A DNA stretch of 64,000 bases. It comes from Rhizobium acidisoli. Lineage in GTDB: Bacteria > Pseudomonadota > Alphaproteobacteria > Rhizobiales > Rhizobiaceae. The stretch is from NCBI RefSeq assembly GCF_002531755.2, contig NZ_CP035002.1:124001-188000 (forward strand), written 5' to 3'. Below the pieces are notes generated by a model, which was not told where the DNA came from, did not search any database, and saw only the letters and a list, made by a program, of their open reading frames with translations. A program made the translations under genes and the position numbers. This document shows positions 21,681-32,514 of the stretch, piece by piece; positions within the stretch are counted from its first letter, which is position 1; every line of letters starts with the position of its first letter.

Positions 21681-22487
21681 ATGAGCTTGGATTTTGAAAT
21701 CGCAAGGCCGGAGCCGAAACGCGGATTGCGCGCCACAGGGCCGGAGCTGCCTCCGCAGGTCATCCTGCCAGGCCCGCAGTCATTGTTTCTCAGCGAGACG
21801 GTCGACGGGCTCGACGAGGGCGCGCATTTCCTCGATCCGCTCAAGCTCGAGGAATGGGCGATCCTGCGCAGCCACGGGCGGCAACTCGGCTTCTCGGCGG
21901 GCGAAACGATCTTCACCCAGGGCGACAGGCATGGCGGCGTCTTCATTATCGAGCGCGGCTCGGTGCGCGTCTTCTATTCGGCGCCCTCAGGCCGCGAGAT
22001 CACGCTGGCCTACTGGACACCGGGCAATTTCATCGGCGGACCTGAGATGACCGGCGGCGGCACGCATATCTGGTCGGGCCAGGCGCTCGACGATTGCGAA
22101 ATCCTGTTTCTGCCCGGCCATGTCCTGCGCAAACTGATCGTCGAACTGCCCAATTTCGCGCTCTGTCTTATCCAGGGCCTGGCGTCGAAGGGCAAAAGCT
22201 ATACCGCCATGGCCCAGATGCTCGGCACCCGCTCGGTCATCGAGCGGCTGGCGCAGTTTCTGATGAATCTCGGAAAGCTGCATGGCGTGCGCGACGGGCA
22301 CGCCATCATCATCAATGCCAAGGTGACCCATGACCAGATCGCCGCCATGGTCGGCTCCACCCGGCAATGGGTGACGATGATGATGAAGCGTTTTCAGAAA
22401 GAAGGCTTGCTGACCGTTACGCCGCGGCACATCCGCATCGAACGGCCGCATCTGCTGATGGCGATGGTCTCGAAGGGCGGCGCGTAA
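21681..22487 (+). CDS. Crp/Fnr-family transcriptional regulator
   Basis: 268 aa. An ~35-residue N-terminal extension precedes a cyclic-nucleotide-type beta-roll (FSAGETIFTQGDRHGGVFIIERGSVRVF), the dimer helix (~165-190) and a winged helix-turn-helix (THDQIAAMVGSTRQWVTMMMKRFQKEGLL). There is no N-terminal cysteine cluster, so it is not an oxygen-sensing FNR with an Fe-S centre. It is divergent from the ABC uptake operon and convergent with the HEAT/ferredoxin/flavoprotein operon, and is the obvious candidate to regulate both. The effector is unknown. Confidence 0.9.
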   Translation: MSLDFEIARPEPKRGLRATGPELPPQVILPGPQSLFLSETVDGLDEGAHFLDPLKLEEWAILRSHGRQLGFSAGETIFTQGDRHGGVFIIERGSVRVFYSAPSGREITLAYWTPGNFIGGPEMTGGGTHIWSGQALDDCEILFLPGHVLRKLIVELPNFALCLIQGLASKGKSYTAMAQMLGTRSVIERLAQFLMNLGKLHGVRDGHAIIINAKVTHDQIAAMVGSTRQWVTMMMKRFQKEGLLTVTPRHIRIERPHLLMAMVSKGGA

Positions 22488-22505
22488 GACGCCGCCCAGT
22501 CTTTC

Positions 22506-23462
22506 CTAACCCACGCGGGTTAGCGCCCAGCGCACCGTCTTGCGCACATCGGGGTCGGGATCGTCGGCATGCGCGGTAAGCGCTTCCCAGGCGCCGGGGT
22601 TGCCGATCTCGCCGAGCGCGGCCGCGGCCTCCTTCCGCAAGGTGGGCATGTCGCTTTCGAGCAGCGGGATGATCCGGGGCAGGGCCGCATTTGCCTTCAG
22701 CTTGCCGAGGGCACCGAGCGATTTCTGCTGAACCTGCCAATAGTCGTCGGAGAGCGCCTTGGCGAGCGCTTCGACCGCCGAGCCGTGGCCGATGCGGCCG
22801 AGCGCTTCCGCTGCCGCCGCCCGGACTTGCCAGTTCGCATCGCCGAGAGCCGCCGCCACCGCCTCGGCCGCAGCCAGTTGCGCCGTGAACGTCAGGGCAT
22901 TGACCGCTGCGGCGCGCACGTCGGCATTCTCGTCGCGCGTTGCCGCAATCAGGGATGGGATCGTCGAGTCGAGTTTGAGATAGGCGATCGTGCCGAGCGC
23001 CTGCACCCGGACCGCCGCGTCCGCGTCGCGCAGCGCGATGAGGGCGGGGCCGAGCGAGCCCTGCAGCCGGAGCCCCTTCAATCCGCGAAAGGCCGCCGCA
23101 CGCACGAAGGCGCTGGCGTGATCCAGCAACGGCAGCAGGCTGCCGCCTGCCTCCTGATGCTTCAGCTCCGCCAGACCATCTGCCGCGGCTTGCGCGACGG
23201 AAGGCTGGCCGTCGACGACCAGCCGCGCCAAGCCGCCGGCAGCACCGGCGCCATCGAACTCGCCAAGGGCGATCGCCACCTGAAGGCGGACCTCGCTGCT
23301 CGCGTCGCCGGCAGCGTCGATCAGGTGCGGCAAAGCCTCGGGACTCGCCGTTTCTGCAAGCTCGATCACCGCGAGCCGGCGAATGGCGGCATCCGGATCC
23401 AGCAGGCGTTCGGCGATGGTCTCGATGTTGCCGAAGGCTTCGAAAGGTTCAAAGACACTCAT
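22506..23462 (-). CDS. HEAT-repeat protein (PBS lyase-type repeats)
   Basis: 318 aa built almost wholly of ~31-residue helical repeats (for example AAIRRLAVIELAETAS.EALPHLIDAAGD, ANWQVRAAAAEALGRIG, DDYWQVQQKSLGALGKLKAN, about nine to ten copies). Such repeats form a superhelical scaffold for protein contacts. It is the last gene of the operon and starts 1 bp after the ferredoxin stop. In such operons it may help assemble or hold the flavoprotein-ferredoxin complex; this is inferred from position. The stop codon lies in a small perfect hairpin (CTAACCC / GGGTTAG, 22506-22523). Confidence 0.88.
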   Translation of the reverse strand: MSVFEPFEAFGNIETIAERLLDPDAAIRRLAVIELAETASPEALPHLIDAAGDASSEVRLQVAIALGEFDGAGAAGGLARLVVDGQPSVAQAAADGLAELKHQEAGGSLLPLLDHASAFVRAAAFRGLKGLRLQGSLGPALIALRDADAAVRVQALGTIAYLKLDSTIPSLIAATRDENADVRAAAVNALTFTAQLAAAEAVAAALGDANWQVRAAAAEALGRIGHGSAVEALAKALSDDYWQVQQKSLGALGKLKANAALPRIIPLLESDMPTLRKEAAAALGEIGNPGAWEALTAHADDPDPDVRKTVRWALTRVG

Positions 23463-23463
23463 A

Positions 23464-23697
23464 TCAGCGCAACAGATAGGGAATGTTGACGGTGACGGCG
23501 CCGGTCGGGCAGTCCGTTTCGCAGGGCATGCAATACCAGCATTCGTCGAACTTCATGTAGGCCTTGCCGGTTAGTTCGCTGATGCGCAGCACATCGAGCG
23601 GGCAGACGTCGACACAGACCGTGCAGCCCTTGTCGGCGATGCATTTGGCGTCGTCGACGGTCACCGGGACTGTGCTGGGGGAGAGGGCGAGTGGCAT
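23464..23697 (-). CDS. 2[4Fe-4S] ferredoxin, AprB-like
   Basis: 77 aa with two cluster motifs: C-x5-C-x2-C-x3-C-P (CIADKGCTVCVDVCP) and C-x2-C-x2-C-x3-C-P (CWYCMPCETDCP). The aromatic CWYC in the second motif is like the electron-transfer subunit of adenylylsulfate reductase (AprB), although AprB is longer. It lies 11 bp after the flavoprotein stop and 1 bp before the HEAT gene, so it most likely carries electrons to or from that flavoprotein in the cytoplasm. Confidence 0.92.
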   Translation of the reverse strand: MPLALSPSTVPVTVDDAKCIADKGCTVCVDVCPLDVLRISELTGKAYMKFDECWYCMPCETDCPTGAVTVNIPYLLR

Positions 23698-23708
23698 GGA
23701 TCTTCCTG

Positions 23709-25445
23709 TCAGGCTTGCTTTTGAACACGCAGACGGTCGTAGGCCGTCCGTTCCTCGGTCTCGATCGGAACGACATAGGGCTCTACCTTGCGCTTCTCCG
23801 AAACCATGCGGCCGTCGATCTTTCTGAGAAGTGTGTGGCAGAACCAGTTGTCGTCGTCCTTGTCCGGATAGTCGACGCGGTTGTGGTAAAGGCCCCAGCG
23901 GCTCTCCGTGCGGAATAGCGAAGCATGGGCGGCCATATCGGCGCAGTCGAGGATGGAGGAGACTTCGAGCGCCCGCATCAGTTCATGAGCGTCGCGAGCG
24001 ACGAGCGCGGTCTCCAGATCGTCGCGGACTTCGCTGAGCCGCTGCTGGCCGATCCGCATCTTGGCGGTCACCTTCGGCGGCTGCAGATAGTCGTTGACCA
24101 GGCGGCGCGCCTTGTATTCGAGCTGGTTGGGCGGAATGCCGTCGTCGCGCCGCGTCGGCGCCAGCACGCGTTCACGCTCGCGTGCGACAAATTCAGGGTC
24201 ATAGTCGGGAAGCTCGGTTTCGGCGGCGACGTCGGCTGCATGCTCTCCAGCGACGGCGCCGTTGGTGAAGGCGCCGAGCATGTAATTGTGCGGGACATTC
24301 GCCATGTCGCCGGCCGCATAGAGGCCTTCGACGGTCGTGCGCGCGAATTCGTCGACGAACACGCCGGAGGCGCTGTGGCCGGAACAGAAGCCGATTTCGG
24401 AGATGTGCATCTCGATCATCTTTTCGCGGTAATCGGTGCCGCGCGCCTCGTGGAAGCGTCCGCGCGAGGGGCGCTCGACCTTGTGCAGGATCTGCTCGAT
24501 CTCGCCGACGGTATCGTGATGGAGATGATTGAGCTTCAGGAAGACCGGGCCCTTGCCGGACTGCAGCTCGTTGTAGAATTCCTGCATCATCTGGCCCGAC
24601 CAGTAGTCGCTTTCGATGAAGCGGTTTCCCTCGCTGTTGGCGGTATAGGCGCCGAAGGGGCCGGCGACATAAGCGCAGGCCGGGCCGTTATAGTCCTTGA
24701 TCAGCGGATTGATTTGATAACATTCAAGGTTCGCAAGCGCGGCACCCGCATGATAGGCCATGGCATAGCCGTCACCGGAATTGGTCGGGTTCTCGTAGGT
24801 GCCGAAGAGATAGCCGGAATGGGGCAGGCCGAGCCGCCCCGCCGCCCCCATGCAGAGGATCACCGTCTTGGCGCGCAGCACGAGAAATTCCGCCGAGCGC
24901 GTATTGACGGCGATCGCGCCAGCAATCCTGCCATCCTTCGCCGTCAGGAGCCGCGTCGCCATATAGCGGTTGGAGATCAGAATGCGCTCGCGGCGCAGCT
25001 GCCGGTAGAGCGCCTTCTTGACGGTGTCTCCATTTGGCATCGGCAGGACATAGGTGCCGAGATGATGCACCTTCTTCAGGTCGAAATCGCCATTGGCGTT
25101 CTTCTGGAAGCGGATGCCGAAACGATCCAGCTCCTCGATGATCTCGTAGCATCGCGATGCATATTTATAGACCGGCGCCTGATCGACAATGCCGTCATTG
25201 GCGATGGTGATTTCCTTGGTGTATTGCTCCGGCGTCGCATAGCCGGGGACGACGGCATTGTTCAGCCCGTCCATGCCCATGGAGATCGCGCCCGAGCGCT
25301 TGACGTTGGCCTTTTCGAGCAGGATGACGTTCAAGTTGGGATTGCGTTGTTTTGCCTTCAGTGCCGCCATCGGCCCGGCCGTGCCGCCGCCGATCACCAG
25401 CACGTCGCACGCGACCTCGGACAGGCCTTCTACAAAATTATCCAT
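23709..25445 (-). CDS. FAD-dependent oxidoreductase, AprA/fumarate-reductase flavoprotein family
   Basis: 578 aa. The FAD-binding Rossmann motif is at the N-terminus (CDVLVIGGGTAGPMAALKAK), with a second FAD contact near the C-terminal third (GFCSGHSASGVFVDEFARTT, then GLYAAGDMA). The overall pattern (KRSGAISMGMDGLNNA, then YNGPACAYVAGPFG) is closer to adenylylsulfate reductase alpha subunit than to succinate dehydrogenase. Its partner is the adjacent AprB-like ferredoxin. True dissimilatory sulfur genes (sat, dsr) are absent, so I would not call it AprA. Oxidation of a sulfur or other small compound imported by the nearby ABC transporter is a reasonable guess. Confidence 0.87.
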   Translation of the reverse strand: MDNFVEGLSEVACDVLVIGGGTAGPMAALKAKQRNPNLNVILLEKANVKRSGAISMGMDGLNNAVVPGYATPEQYTKEITIANDGIVDQAPVYKYASRCYEIIEELDRFGIRFQKNANGDFDLKKVHHLGTYVLPMPNGDTVKKALYRQLRRERILISNRYMATRLLTAKDGRIAGAIAVNTRSAEFLVLRAKTVILCMGAAGRLGLPHSGYLFGTYENPTNSGDGYAMAYHAGAALANLECYQINPLIKDYNGPACAYVAGPFGAYTANSEGNRFIESDYWSGQMMQEFYNELQSGKGPVFLKLNHLHHDTVGEIEQILHKVERPSRGRFHEARGTDYREKMIEMHISEIGFCSGHSASGVFVDEFARTTVEGLYAAGDMANVPHNYMLGAFTNGAVAGEHAADVAAETELPDYDPEFVARERERVLAPTRRDDGIPPNQLEYKARRLVNDYLQPPKVTAKMRIGQQRLSEVRDDLETALVARDAHELMRALEVSSILDCADMAAHASLFRTESRWGLYHNRVDYPDKDDDNWFCHTLLRKIDGRMVSEKRKVEPYVVPIETEERTAYDRLRVQKQA

Positions 25446-25455
25446 GCATCATTCC

Positions 25456-25743
25456 TCAAGCCAATGAATCGGCGATTTCGCGCAGGTATTGCCAGGGGTA
25501 GATCCCCCGATCATGCCCATCGGAGAAAACCAGCCTGACGGCATAGGAGCCGATCGGCTCGATGCCCGTCACCGTTACGTCGTCGAAGCTCGTCTCGCGC
25601 CCGTCGAGGGATGCACGCACCGCCTGGGCGGCGCGGCTGCGCCGGCGCAGTTCAGAGGCAGGAAGAAGGGAGATGTCGCCGCCTTCCCAGGTAATGGCAA
25701 GCGTGCGGCGTTCTGGTTTGAGCTTCAATTGCAACGGTGTCAT
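25456..25743 (-). CDS. DUF971-domain protein
   Basis: 95 aa from ATG at 25743 (AGGGAAAG upstream); a TTG at 25758 would add five residues. It looks like the small DUF971 fold that also forms the N-terminal domain of gamma-butyrobetaine hydroxylases: LAITWEGGDISLLPASELRRRS, then SYAVRLVFSDGHDRGIYPWQYLREI. It ends 10 bp before the flavoprotein start and is the first gene of the operon. DUF971 proteins often accompany Fe-S or iron-dependent proteins, which fits, but its own role here is unknown. Confidence 0.87.
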   Translation of the reverse strand: MTPLQLKLKPERRTLAITWEGGDISLLPASELRRRSRAAQAVRASLDGRETSFDDVTVTGIEPIGSYAVRLVFSDGHDRGIYPWQYLREIADSLA

Positions 25744-25954
25744 GGCTTTCCCTGTCAATCGGCCGCCACTCTAAGAAAGTGGCGGACGGAGACACGCAAT
25801 AAATTGCCATGGACGCGTCGCACGCCCGTTCGGACGGGCCACGTGGGCGTGGTTGCTGCTACTTTGTCGCCGAAGTAGTGCGACAAGTGACCATGGTCAA
25901 AGTACGGGAATGGCGGCAAATGCTTTCGAAAGATCGAAGCGTTTCGGGCTGACC

Positions 25955-26362
25955 TCACGCCGTTGCGTATCGACACATTTTATTGTCGCGGGCGTATTGC
26001 CAGATTGCCTGAAATGACATGACCTTCATCAAAATGACCATGGCCAAAGCGATGCCGTAAGGTATGGGGTGGCCGTCAGGGATATACCGAAAAAGATAGA
26101 GACGCACGCAAACGCAAACAACTAGTAACGCGTAAATGGGATATATGAACGAATAGGTGCGCCACCAGAAGACCGATCCCACTTGAATTCTCGCTGCAAA
26201 GAGGCAGACAACTACACATTCGGGAAATGACATGAGCCAGTCGAACCATTCCGCCATCGAAAGTGGCGAGGGGCTGAAATAGGTTGCATGCACTTTGTGG
26301 ATTTGGCCGAGTAACACGGCTAGCGCCAAAATCCACCAAATGATTTGAAACTTCCTGCTCAT
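25955..26362 (-). CDS. Small hypothetical membrane protein
   Basis: 135 aa with about four hydrophobic segments (WWILALAVLLGQI; ECVVVCLFAARI; FIYPIYALLVVCVCVRLYLF; YGIALAMVILMKVMSF) and many aromatics and cysteines. Base composition is less GC-rich than in its neighbours, which may mean a later arrival. I do not recognise a family. It lies between the AprAB-like operon and thiG, about where thiE would be expected, and is not obviously linked to either. Bases 25744-25954 upstream of the DUF971 gene show nothing I can name. Confidence 0.6.
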   Translation of the reverse strand: MSRKFQIIWWILALAVLLGQIHKVHATYFSPSPLSMAEWFDWLMSFPECVVVCLFAARIQVGSVFWWRTYSFIYPIYALLVVCVCVRLYLFRYIPDGHPIPYGIALAMVILMKVMSFQAIWQYARDNKMCRYATA

Positions 26363-26607
26363 GCCTAAATCCGCCGCGTGCGATATCCTTATCGTGGGTC
26401 ACCATCTCACTCAACACGCAAAGGTAGATGAACAGGCCGATTAAACCTTTAACGAAAAACGCCAGTCAATCCGCCTCGAATGACAGGATAGGCACGAAAT
26501 CCCGCCCGCGGCGGCGCTATGCCGATTTCTCCGAGGCACTTCGTTGTTTGATTCTAGCCCGCCTCTCAGGTCGAAGGCAATCCCGAGCCGAGCGATGTCG
26601 CCAGCAA

Positions 26608-26628
26608 TCAGAAACGATCGATTTTCAT
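26608..26628 (-). pseudogene. Possible thiE start remnant (six codons, then stop)
   Basis: An ATG overlaps the thiG stop codon in the usual ATGA manner and reads MKIDRF followed by TGA. Rhizobial thiE follows thiG and, from memory, starts with a similar MK.D.F.. segment. Nothing resembling the rest of thiamine-phosphate synthase follows in 26363-26607. It may be the left edge of a thiE deletion, but six residues is thin evidence. Confidence 0.35.
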
Positions 26629-27398
26629 GCAAACACCGCCTTTCCGATCACGGGTGTCGAAGGCACGGCCATGTCGCGCGGTTCCAGCATGCCGGCGCCG
26701 AACGCCTGCCGGCCGGCATCGATTGCCCCGGCAAAGGCTTCTGCCATTGCGACCGGGTCGCCGGCGCCGGCAACCGCGGTGTTCAGCAGCACGGCATCGA
26801 AACCGAGCTCCATGACGATCATCGCATGCGAAGGCCGGCCGATACCGGCATCGACGATCAGCGGCACATCGGGAAAATGCGCCCGCATCGATCGAAGGGC
26901 TGAAAGATTTTGTGGTCCCGCCGCCGATCCGATCGGCGCGCACCAGGGCATCAGCACCCGGCATCCGGCGTCGATCAGACGCTCGGCAACGACCAGATCG
27001 TCCGTCGTATACGGAAAGACCTGAAAGCCTTCGCCGGTCAGGATGCGGGCTGCCTCCACGAGCGCGAAAACATCCGGCTGCAGCGTGTCGTGATTGCCGA
27101 TCACCTCCAGCTTGATCCAATCGGTGCGAAACACTTCGCGGGCCATCTTCGCCGTCAGCACCGCCTCGGACACACCATGGCAGCCGGCCGTGTTGGGAAG
27201 AACGTGAACGCCGAGCGCACGGATCATGTCGAAGAAAGCGCCGCCGTTGCGCCCGCCGGCCATTTCGCGGCGCAGCGACACGGTGACGATCTCGGTTTTG
27301 GAGCGCGTGATGGCTTCGGTCAGGATCGCCGGCGAGGGGTAACGTGCAGTGCCGAGGAGAAGGCGTGATGCGATTTGGCTTCCGTAAAGATCAAGCAT
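26625..27398 (-). CDS. thiG: Thiazole synthase
   Basis: 257 aa, full length. ThiG makes the thiazole phosphate part of thiamine from 1-deoxy-D-xylulose 5-phosphate, dehydroglycine and ThiS thiocarboxylate. Seen: [11 protein letters not shown] near the start, the Schiff-base lysine in [25 protein letters not shown], the phosphate loops [10 protein letters not shown] and [11 protein letters not shown], and [12 protein letters not shown]. It is 2 bp downstream of thiS and the last intact gene of the operon controlled by the TPP riboswitch at 30505-30612. Confidence 0.96.
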   Translation of the reverse strand: MLDLYGSQIASRLLLGTARYPSPAILTEAITRSKTEIVTVSLRREMAGGRNGGAFFDMIRALGVHVLPNTAGCHGVSEAVLTAKMAREVFRTDWIKLEVIGNHDTLQPDVFALVEAARILTGEGFQVFPYTTDDLVVAERLIDAGCRVLMPWCAPIGSAAGPQNLSALRSMRAHFPDVPLIVDAGIGRPSHAMIVMELGFDAVLLNTAVAGAGDPVAMAEAFAGAIDAGRQAFGAGMLEPRDMAVPSTPVIGKAVFA

Positions 27399-27400
27399 GC

Positions 27401-27598
27401 TCAGCCTCCCTGCATCGGGGTCAGGATTTCGATCCTGTCATTGTCGCTCAGCATGTGCTCGTTGCGATCCTCGCGATGAACCAGTTCGCCGTTGACGGCG
27501 GTCGCCAGCCAGTCGCCTTCGTAGTCGAGTGCGGCCAGAAGCTGCGAAAGCGTGGTGGCGGCGATTGTCTGGGCCTCGCCATTGATGATCAGTTGCAT
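27401..27598 (-). CDS. thiS: Sulfur carrier protein ThiS
   Basis: 65 aa, beta-grasp fold with the required C-terminal Gly-Gly (LTPMQGG), which is adenylated and thiocarboxylated to donate sulfur to ThiG. The residues [14 protein letters not shown] and [12 protein letters not shown] are characteristic. It lies between thiO and thiG in the operon. The activating enzyme ThiF is not in the window. Confidence 0.95.
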   Translation of the reverse strand: MQLIINGEAQTIAATTLSQLLAALDYEGDWLATAVNGELVHREDRNEHMLSDNDRIEILTPMQGG

Positions 27599-27617
27599 TG
27601 GTGTTCCTTTGCTTCAG

Positions 27618-28568
27618 CTATTTGGAAAAAACGAGATCGGCGGCCTCGGCCGCCATGGTCGGCGCCAGCAGAAAGCCGTGGCGGTAGAGGCCGTTGAACA
27701 CGACGGCCTTTCCCTCCCGCATGACGCGCGGAAGATTGTCGGGCAGGGCAGGGCGGATGCCAGCGCCGGTTTCGACGACGGCGGCATCGGCAAAGGCCGG
27801 GTGCAGCGCATAGGCCGTGTTCAGCAGTTCCATTAGCGAACGTGCGGTGATCGGGCCGTCGGAATCGGTTTCGATCATCGTTGCGCCGACCATGAAAAAC
27901 CCGTTGCCGCGGGGGACGATATAGACGGGAAAACGCGGATGCAGCAGGCGGACGGGCCGGGCGAGGGTGACCTCATCGGTATGGAGATAGAGCATTTCGC
28001 CCCGCACGCCGCGCAGATCGCGATCTTGCCTGACGCGGGCAGCGCCGGTGCAGTCGACGATATCGGAGAAATCGCCTTCGCTCGGGTCCGTGTCGGTAAA
28101 GGTGATGCCGTTTGCCGACAGTTGTTCTTTCAATCCGCGCAACGCTTGACGCGGATCCAGATGCGCTTCGCGTGGGAAGAACAGGCCGTGCCTGAAACGG
28201 GCGGCGAGCGCGGGCTCGAGGGTGGCGATATCGTTCTCTTCCACCCATTGATAACCGGTCGTGCGGCTGGCAAACCGCTTCAGCTCGCCATGGTCGCGCG
28301 TCGAGGCAACGACCAGCGTGCCGTTGCGGACGGTGCTGCCCGGCAGGATCGCTTCCCAGCGGTCGGCGGCATCGAGACCGCGCGTCAGCACGGCCTCATC
28401 GGCGCTTTCCCGCTCGCACCAGGGCGCCAGCATGCCGCCGGCGAGCCAGGAGGCGGCATGAGCGAAGTTCGGATGCGGGTCGAAGATTGTCACCTCGGCA
28501 CCGCGAGCATGCAATTCGCGGGCGACGGTGAGGCCGGCGACGCCGGCCCCTTTGACAAGCACGCGCAT
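27618..28568 (-). CDS. thiO: Glycine oxidase ThiO
   Basis: 316 aa, FAD-dependent amine oxidase that turns glycine into the iminoacetate used by ThiG. The N-terminal dinucleotide motif is VKGAGVAGLTVARELHARG, followed by SWLAGGMLAPWCERE; the C-terminal FAD segment is ETGAGIRPALPDNLPRV and NGLYRHGFLLAPTMA. The start at 28568 lies 1 bp after the thiC stop. The longer open frame upstream overlaps thiC and is not used. Confidence 0.94.
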   Translation of the reverse strand: MRVLVKGAGVAGLTVARELHARGAEVTIFDPHPNFAHAASWLAGGMLAPWCERESADEAVLTRGLDAADRWEAILPGSTVRNGTLVVASTRDHGELKRFASRTTGYQWVEENDIATLEPALAARFRHGLFFPREAHLDPRQALRGLKEQLSANGITFTDTDPSEGDFSDIVDCTGAARVRQDRDLRGVRGEMLYLHTDEVTLARPVRLLHPRFPVYIVPRGNGFFMVGATMIETDSDGPITARSLMELLNTAYALHPAFADAAVVETGAGIRPALPDNLPRVMREGKAVVFNGLYRHGFLLAPTMAAEAADLVFSK

Positions 28569-28569
28569 G

Positions 28570-30435
<1,866 letters not shown>

Positions 30436-30504
30436 TCAGCCGGAATGATGGAAAGACGCCGGCACGGATTCCACGCGTGAATCCGAAGCCTTCGAGCGCT
30501 TGCA

Positions 30505-30612
30505 CCGTCCCTACGCCAGTATGAACTGGATCAGGTTCAACGGGTCACTGCGCCACAACAGGCTAGGCCTTATTGTCCAGCAGTATCTCAGCCCCTTGCG
30601 GGACCCCCCTGG
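30505..30612 (-). promoter_or_regulatory. TPP riboswitch (THI element)
   Basis: On the minus strand the conserved GGGGxxCCC...GGCTGAGA part comes first (near 30585-30612), then a variable arm, and then the thi-box core TTGAACCTGATCCAG and TTCATACTGGCGTAGGGA (30508-30541). It lies ~110 bp upstream of the thiC ATG. It shuts off the thi operon when thiamine pyrophosphate is bound; the distance allows control of translation or termination. Confidence 0.97.
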
Positions 30613-30625
30613 TGAATGCCGACAG

Positions 30626-30654
30626 TCGTAAAGCGCGGTCGCTGGTTGTGTCAA
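30626..30654 (-). promoter_or_regulatory. Probable promoter of the thi operon
   Basis: Minus strand TTGACA (30649-30654), a 17-bp spacer, and TTACGA (30626-30631). Transcription would start near 30619, just before the riboswitch. The -35 is perfect; the -10 is poor. Bases 30655-30755 to the next gene show nothing else. Confidence 0.5.
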
Positions 30655-30755
30655 GCTTACAGCTTTGTCGTTTCCGTAGATCGTCCGGCTCGGAGCCTGT
30701 TGCGTTACCGAACGAACTGCGGCAAATGTCAATTCACTCAACGTCAGGTGGATCT

Positions 30756-31202
30756 ATGGCGATTCGGATTGAACGTCTTACGGTAGAACATCTCCATGGC
30801 GCCGCCACTGTGCTGGTCAGGGCCTATTCCGGACCGCCGTGGAACGAGAATTGGTCGCTGGAAGCGGCGGTTGAAAACGTAAACACCGTGCTTGAAACGC
30901 CGAAATCCATTGCGCTTGCGGCCTTTGACGGAGGCAAGGTGCTGGGGATCGCGTTGGGCATACGACAGCGCCGCCATGCCGGTCCGGTCGTTTACCTTGA
31001 TGAGTTGTCGGTGCTGCCTGAAGCCCAAGGTGCGGGAATAGGGACCGCGCTGCTATCAGCAGTTTTCGAAACAGCAAAGGCCGAGGGATGCAACAGCGTC
31101 TGGTTGGTCTCACAGCGGGAAGGTGCATTGTCGACATTTTATCAGCGCTGCGGGTTCGCCATCGGCAGCAACCTCGGCCTTTACTCCAAATCGAGTGCGT
31201 AG
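30756..31202 (+). CDS. GNAT-family N-acetyltransferase
   Basis: 148 aa from ATG at 30756 (AGGTGG upstream; ATG 30726 is possible). It has the acetyl-CoA motif LDELSVLPEAQGAGIGTALL, then a helix, and FYQRCGFAIGSNLGLYSK near the end. The substrate is unknown. It stands alone, divergent from the thi operon and convergent with the sugar ABC ATPase gene. Confidence 0.88.
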   Translation: MAIRIERLTVEHLHGAATVLVRAYSGPPWNENWSLEAAVENVNTVLETPKSIALAAFDGGKVLGIALGIRQRRHAGPVVYLDELSVLPEAQGAGIGTALLSAVFETAKAEGCNSVWLVSQREGALSTFYQRCGFAIGSNLGLYSKSSA

Positions 31203-31317
31203 CGGTTAGGGCGGTATTGGTTTGCCATAGGTTGAGGGCGAGCGGAAGAATTCGAGGCTCGTCACCCCGATATTACCACTTTGAACCTATCTCGGGGGCT
31301 TTCGAATCGATGCCCGC

Positions 31318-32385
31318 TCAATCCGGTCGCAACGTCTTGCCAGATTCCGCATCGAATAGATGAAGCTTTCCTGGCCGAGCAGCTATCGTCGCGACCTGCC
31401 CGGGCGCAAAATCGTAACGGTCGGAAAGCACTGCGACAAGCTCGCCGGATCCGTAGCGCAGGAAGACCATCGTCTCGTGCCCGGTGGGTTCGGTGACGTT
31501 GACGGTCGTGTTGAGGCCGCTTTGGCTGAGGGAGAGGTGTTCAGGCCGCACGCCCAGGACCACAGCCTGCCCGTCGGACGCCTGCGGGGTGAAAGCGAGC
31601 GCAATCTCGTCGCCAGTCTCCGTGACGAAGATCGCACCATCGGCCTTGTAGCGGCCTTTCAGCAGATTCATCGACGGTGAGCCGATAAAGGCTGCCACGA
31701 ATGTATTGCGGGGACGATCGTAGAGTTCCAGGGGCGTGCCGATCTGTTCGACCCTGCCGCCCTGCATGACCACGATCTTGTCGGCCATCGTCATCGCTTC
31801 GACCTGGTCATGGGTGACATAGATCGTCGTGGTTCTCAGCCGCTGGTGCAGCTCCTTGATCTCCTTGCGCATCTGCACGCGCAGCTTGGCGTCGAGGTTC
31901 GACAAGGGCTCGTCGAACAGGAAGACTTGCGGCGACCTGACGATGGCGCGTCCCATCGCCACGCGCTGGCGCTGGCCGCCCGAAAGCTGGCGCGGATAGC
32001 GGTCGAGATAGGGCACGAGGTCAAGCGTTTCGGCCGCCGCCTGCAGCCGCTGCTTGATGATGTCGGCCGGCTGCTTCTGCAGGCGCAGCGCAAAGACCAT
32101 GTTTTCGGCGACGGTCTTGTGCGGATAAAGCGCATAACTCTGAAAGACCATCGCGATGTCGCGGTCCTTCGGCGGCAGATTGTTCACGACTTTTCCGCCG
32201 ATCGAGACCGTGCCGCCGGTGATGCTTTCTAGCCCTGCGACCATGCGCAGCAAAGTCGATTTGCCGCAACCGGATGGACCGACGAGCACCACAAACTCCC
32301 CGTCGCGAATGTCGATATCGACGCCGTGCAGGATGTTTACGGCGCCATAGGCCTTCCGCGCCTCTGAAATATTGACCTCAGCCAT
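31318..32385 (-). CDS. CUT1 sugar ABC transporter ATP-binding protein (UgpC/MalK type)
   Basis: 355 aa from ATG at 32385. Walker [10 protein letters not shown], signature [14 protein letters not shown], Walker [16 protein letters not shown] and H-loop [10 protein letters not shown] are all intact, followed by the C-terminal TOBE-like regulatory domain ([24 protein letters not shown]). It is divergent from the rest of the transport operon (binding protein and two permeases at 32725-36467), sharing the operator-bearing region 32386-32724, and energises that system. Confidence 0.93.
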   Translation of the reverse strand: MAEVNISEARKAYGAVNILHGVDIDIRDGEFVVLVGPSGCGKSTLLRMVAGLESITGGTVSIGGKVVNNLPPKDRDIAMVFQSYALYPHKTVAENMVFALRLQKQPADIIKQRLQAAAETLDLVPYLDRYPRQLSGGQRQRVAMGRAIVRSPQVFLFDEPLSNLDAKLRVQMRKEIKELHQRLRTTTIYVTHDQVEAMTMADKIVVMQGGRVEQIGTPLELYDRPRNTFVAAFIGSPSMNLLKGRYKADGAIFVTETGDEIALAFTPQASDGQAVVLGVRPEHLSLSQSGLNTTVNVTEPTGHETMVFLRYGSGELVAVLSDRYDFAPGQVATIAARPGKLHLFDAESGKTLRPD

Positions 32386-32514
32386 ATGCCTCCCACTCGC
32401 TTTCCTGCCACCCCCGGGCGCTTCCAAGAGGTGTGACTCTCGACAATATCCAAACCGTCGGGCTCGGCGAAATCGCGCTCCGCCCCTTGCCCGAACTATC
32501 GTCGAACCTCCTCC

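Noticed and set aside
21681..22487. Oxygen-sensing FNR or FixK identity for the Crp/Fnr regulator
   Set aside because: It lacks an N-terminal cysteine cluster, its neighbourhood is not fix or respiratory genes, and no TTGAT-type box was seen in its own promoter region.
23709..25445. Calling the flavoprotein succinate dehydrogenase or fumarate reductase
   Set aside because: No membrane-anchor or SdhB-type Fe-S subunit genes nearby; the pairing with a 77-aa CWYC ferredoxin points to an AprAB-like arrangement.
26428..27024. Plus-strand open frame over thiG
   Set aside because: Shadow of thiG, which has clear family motifs on the minus strand.
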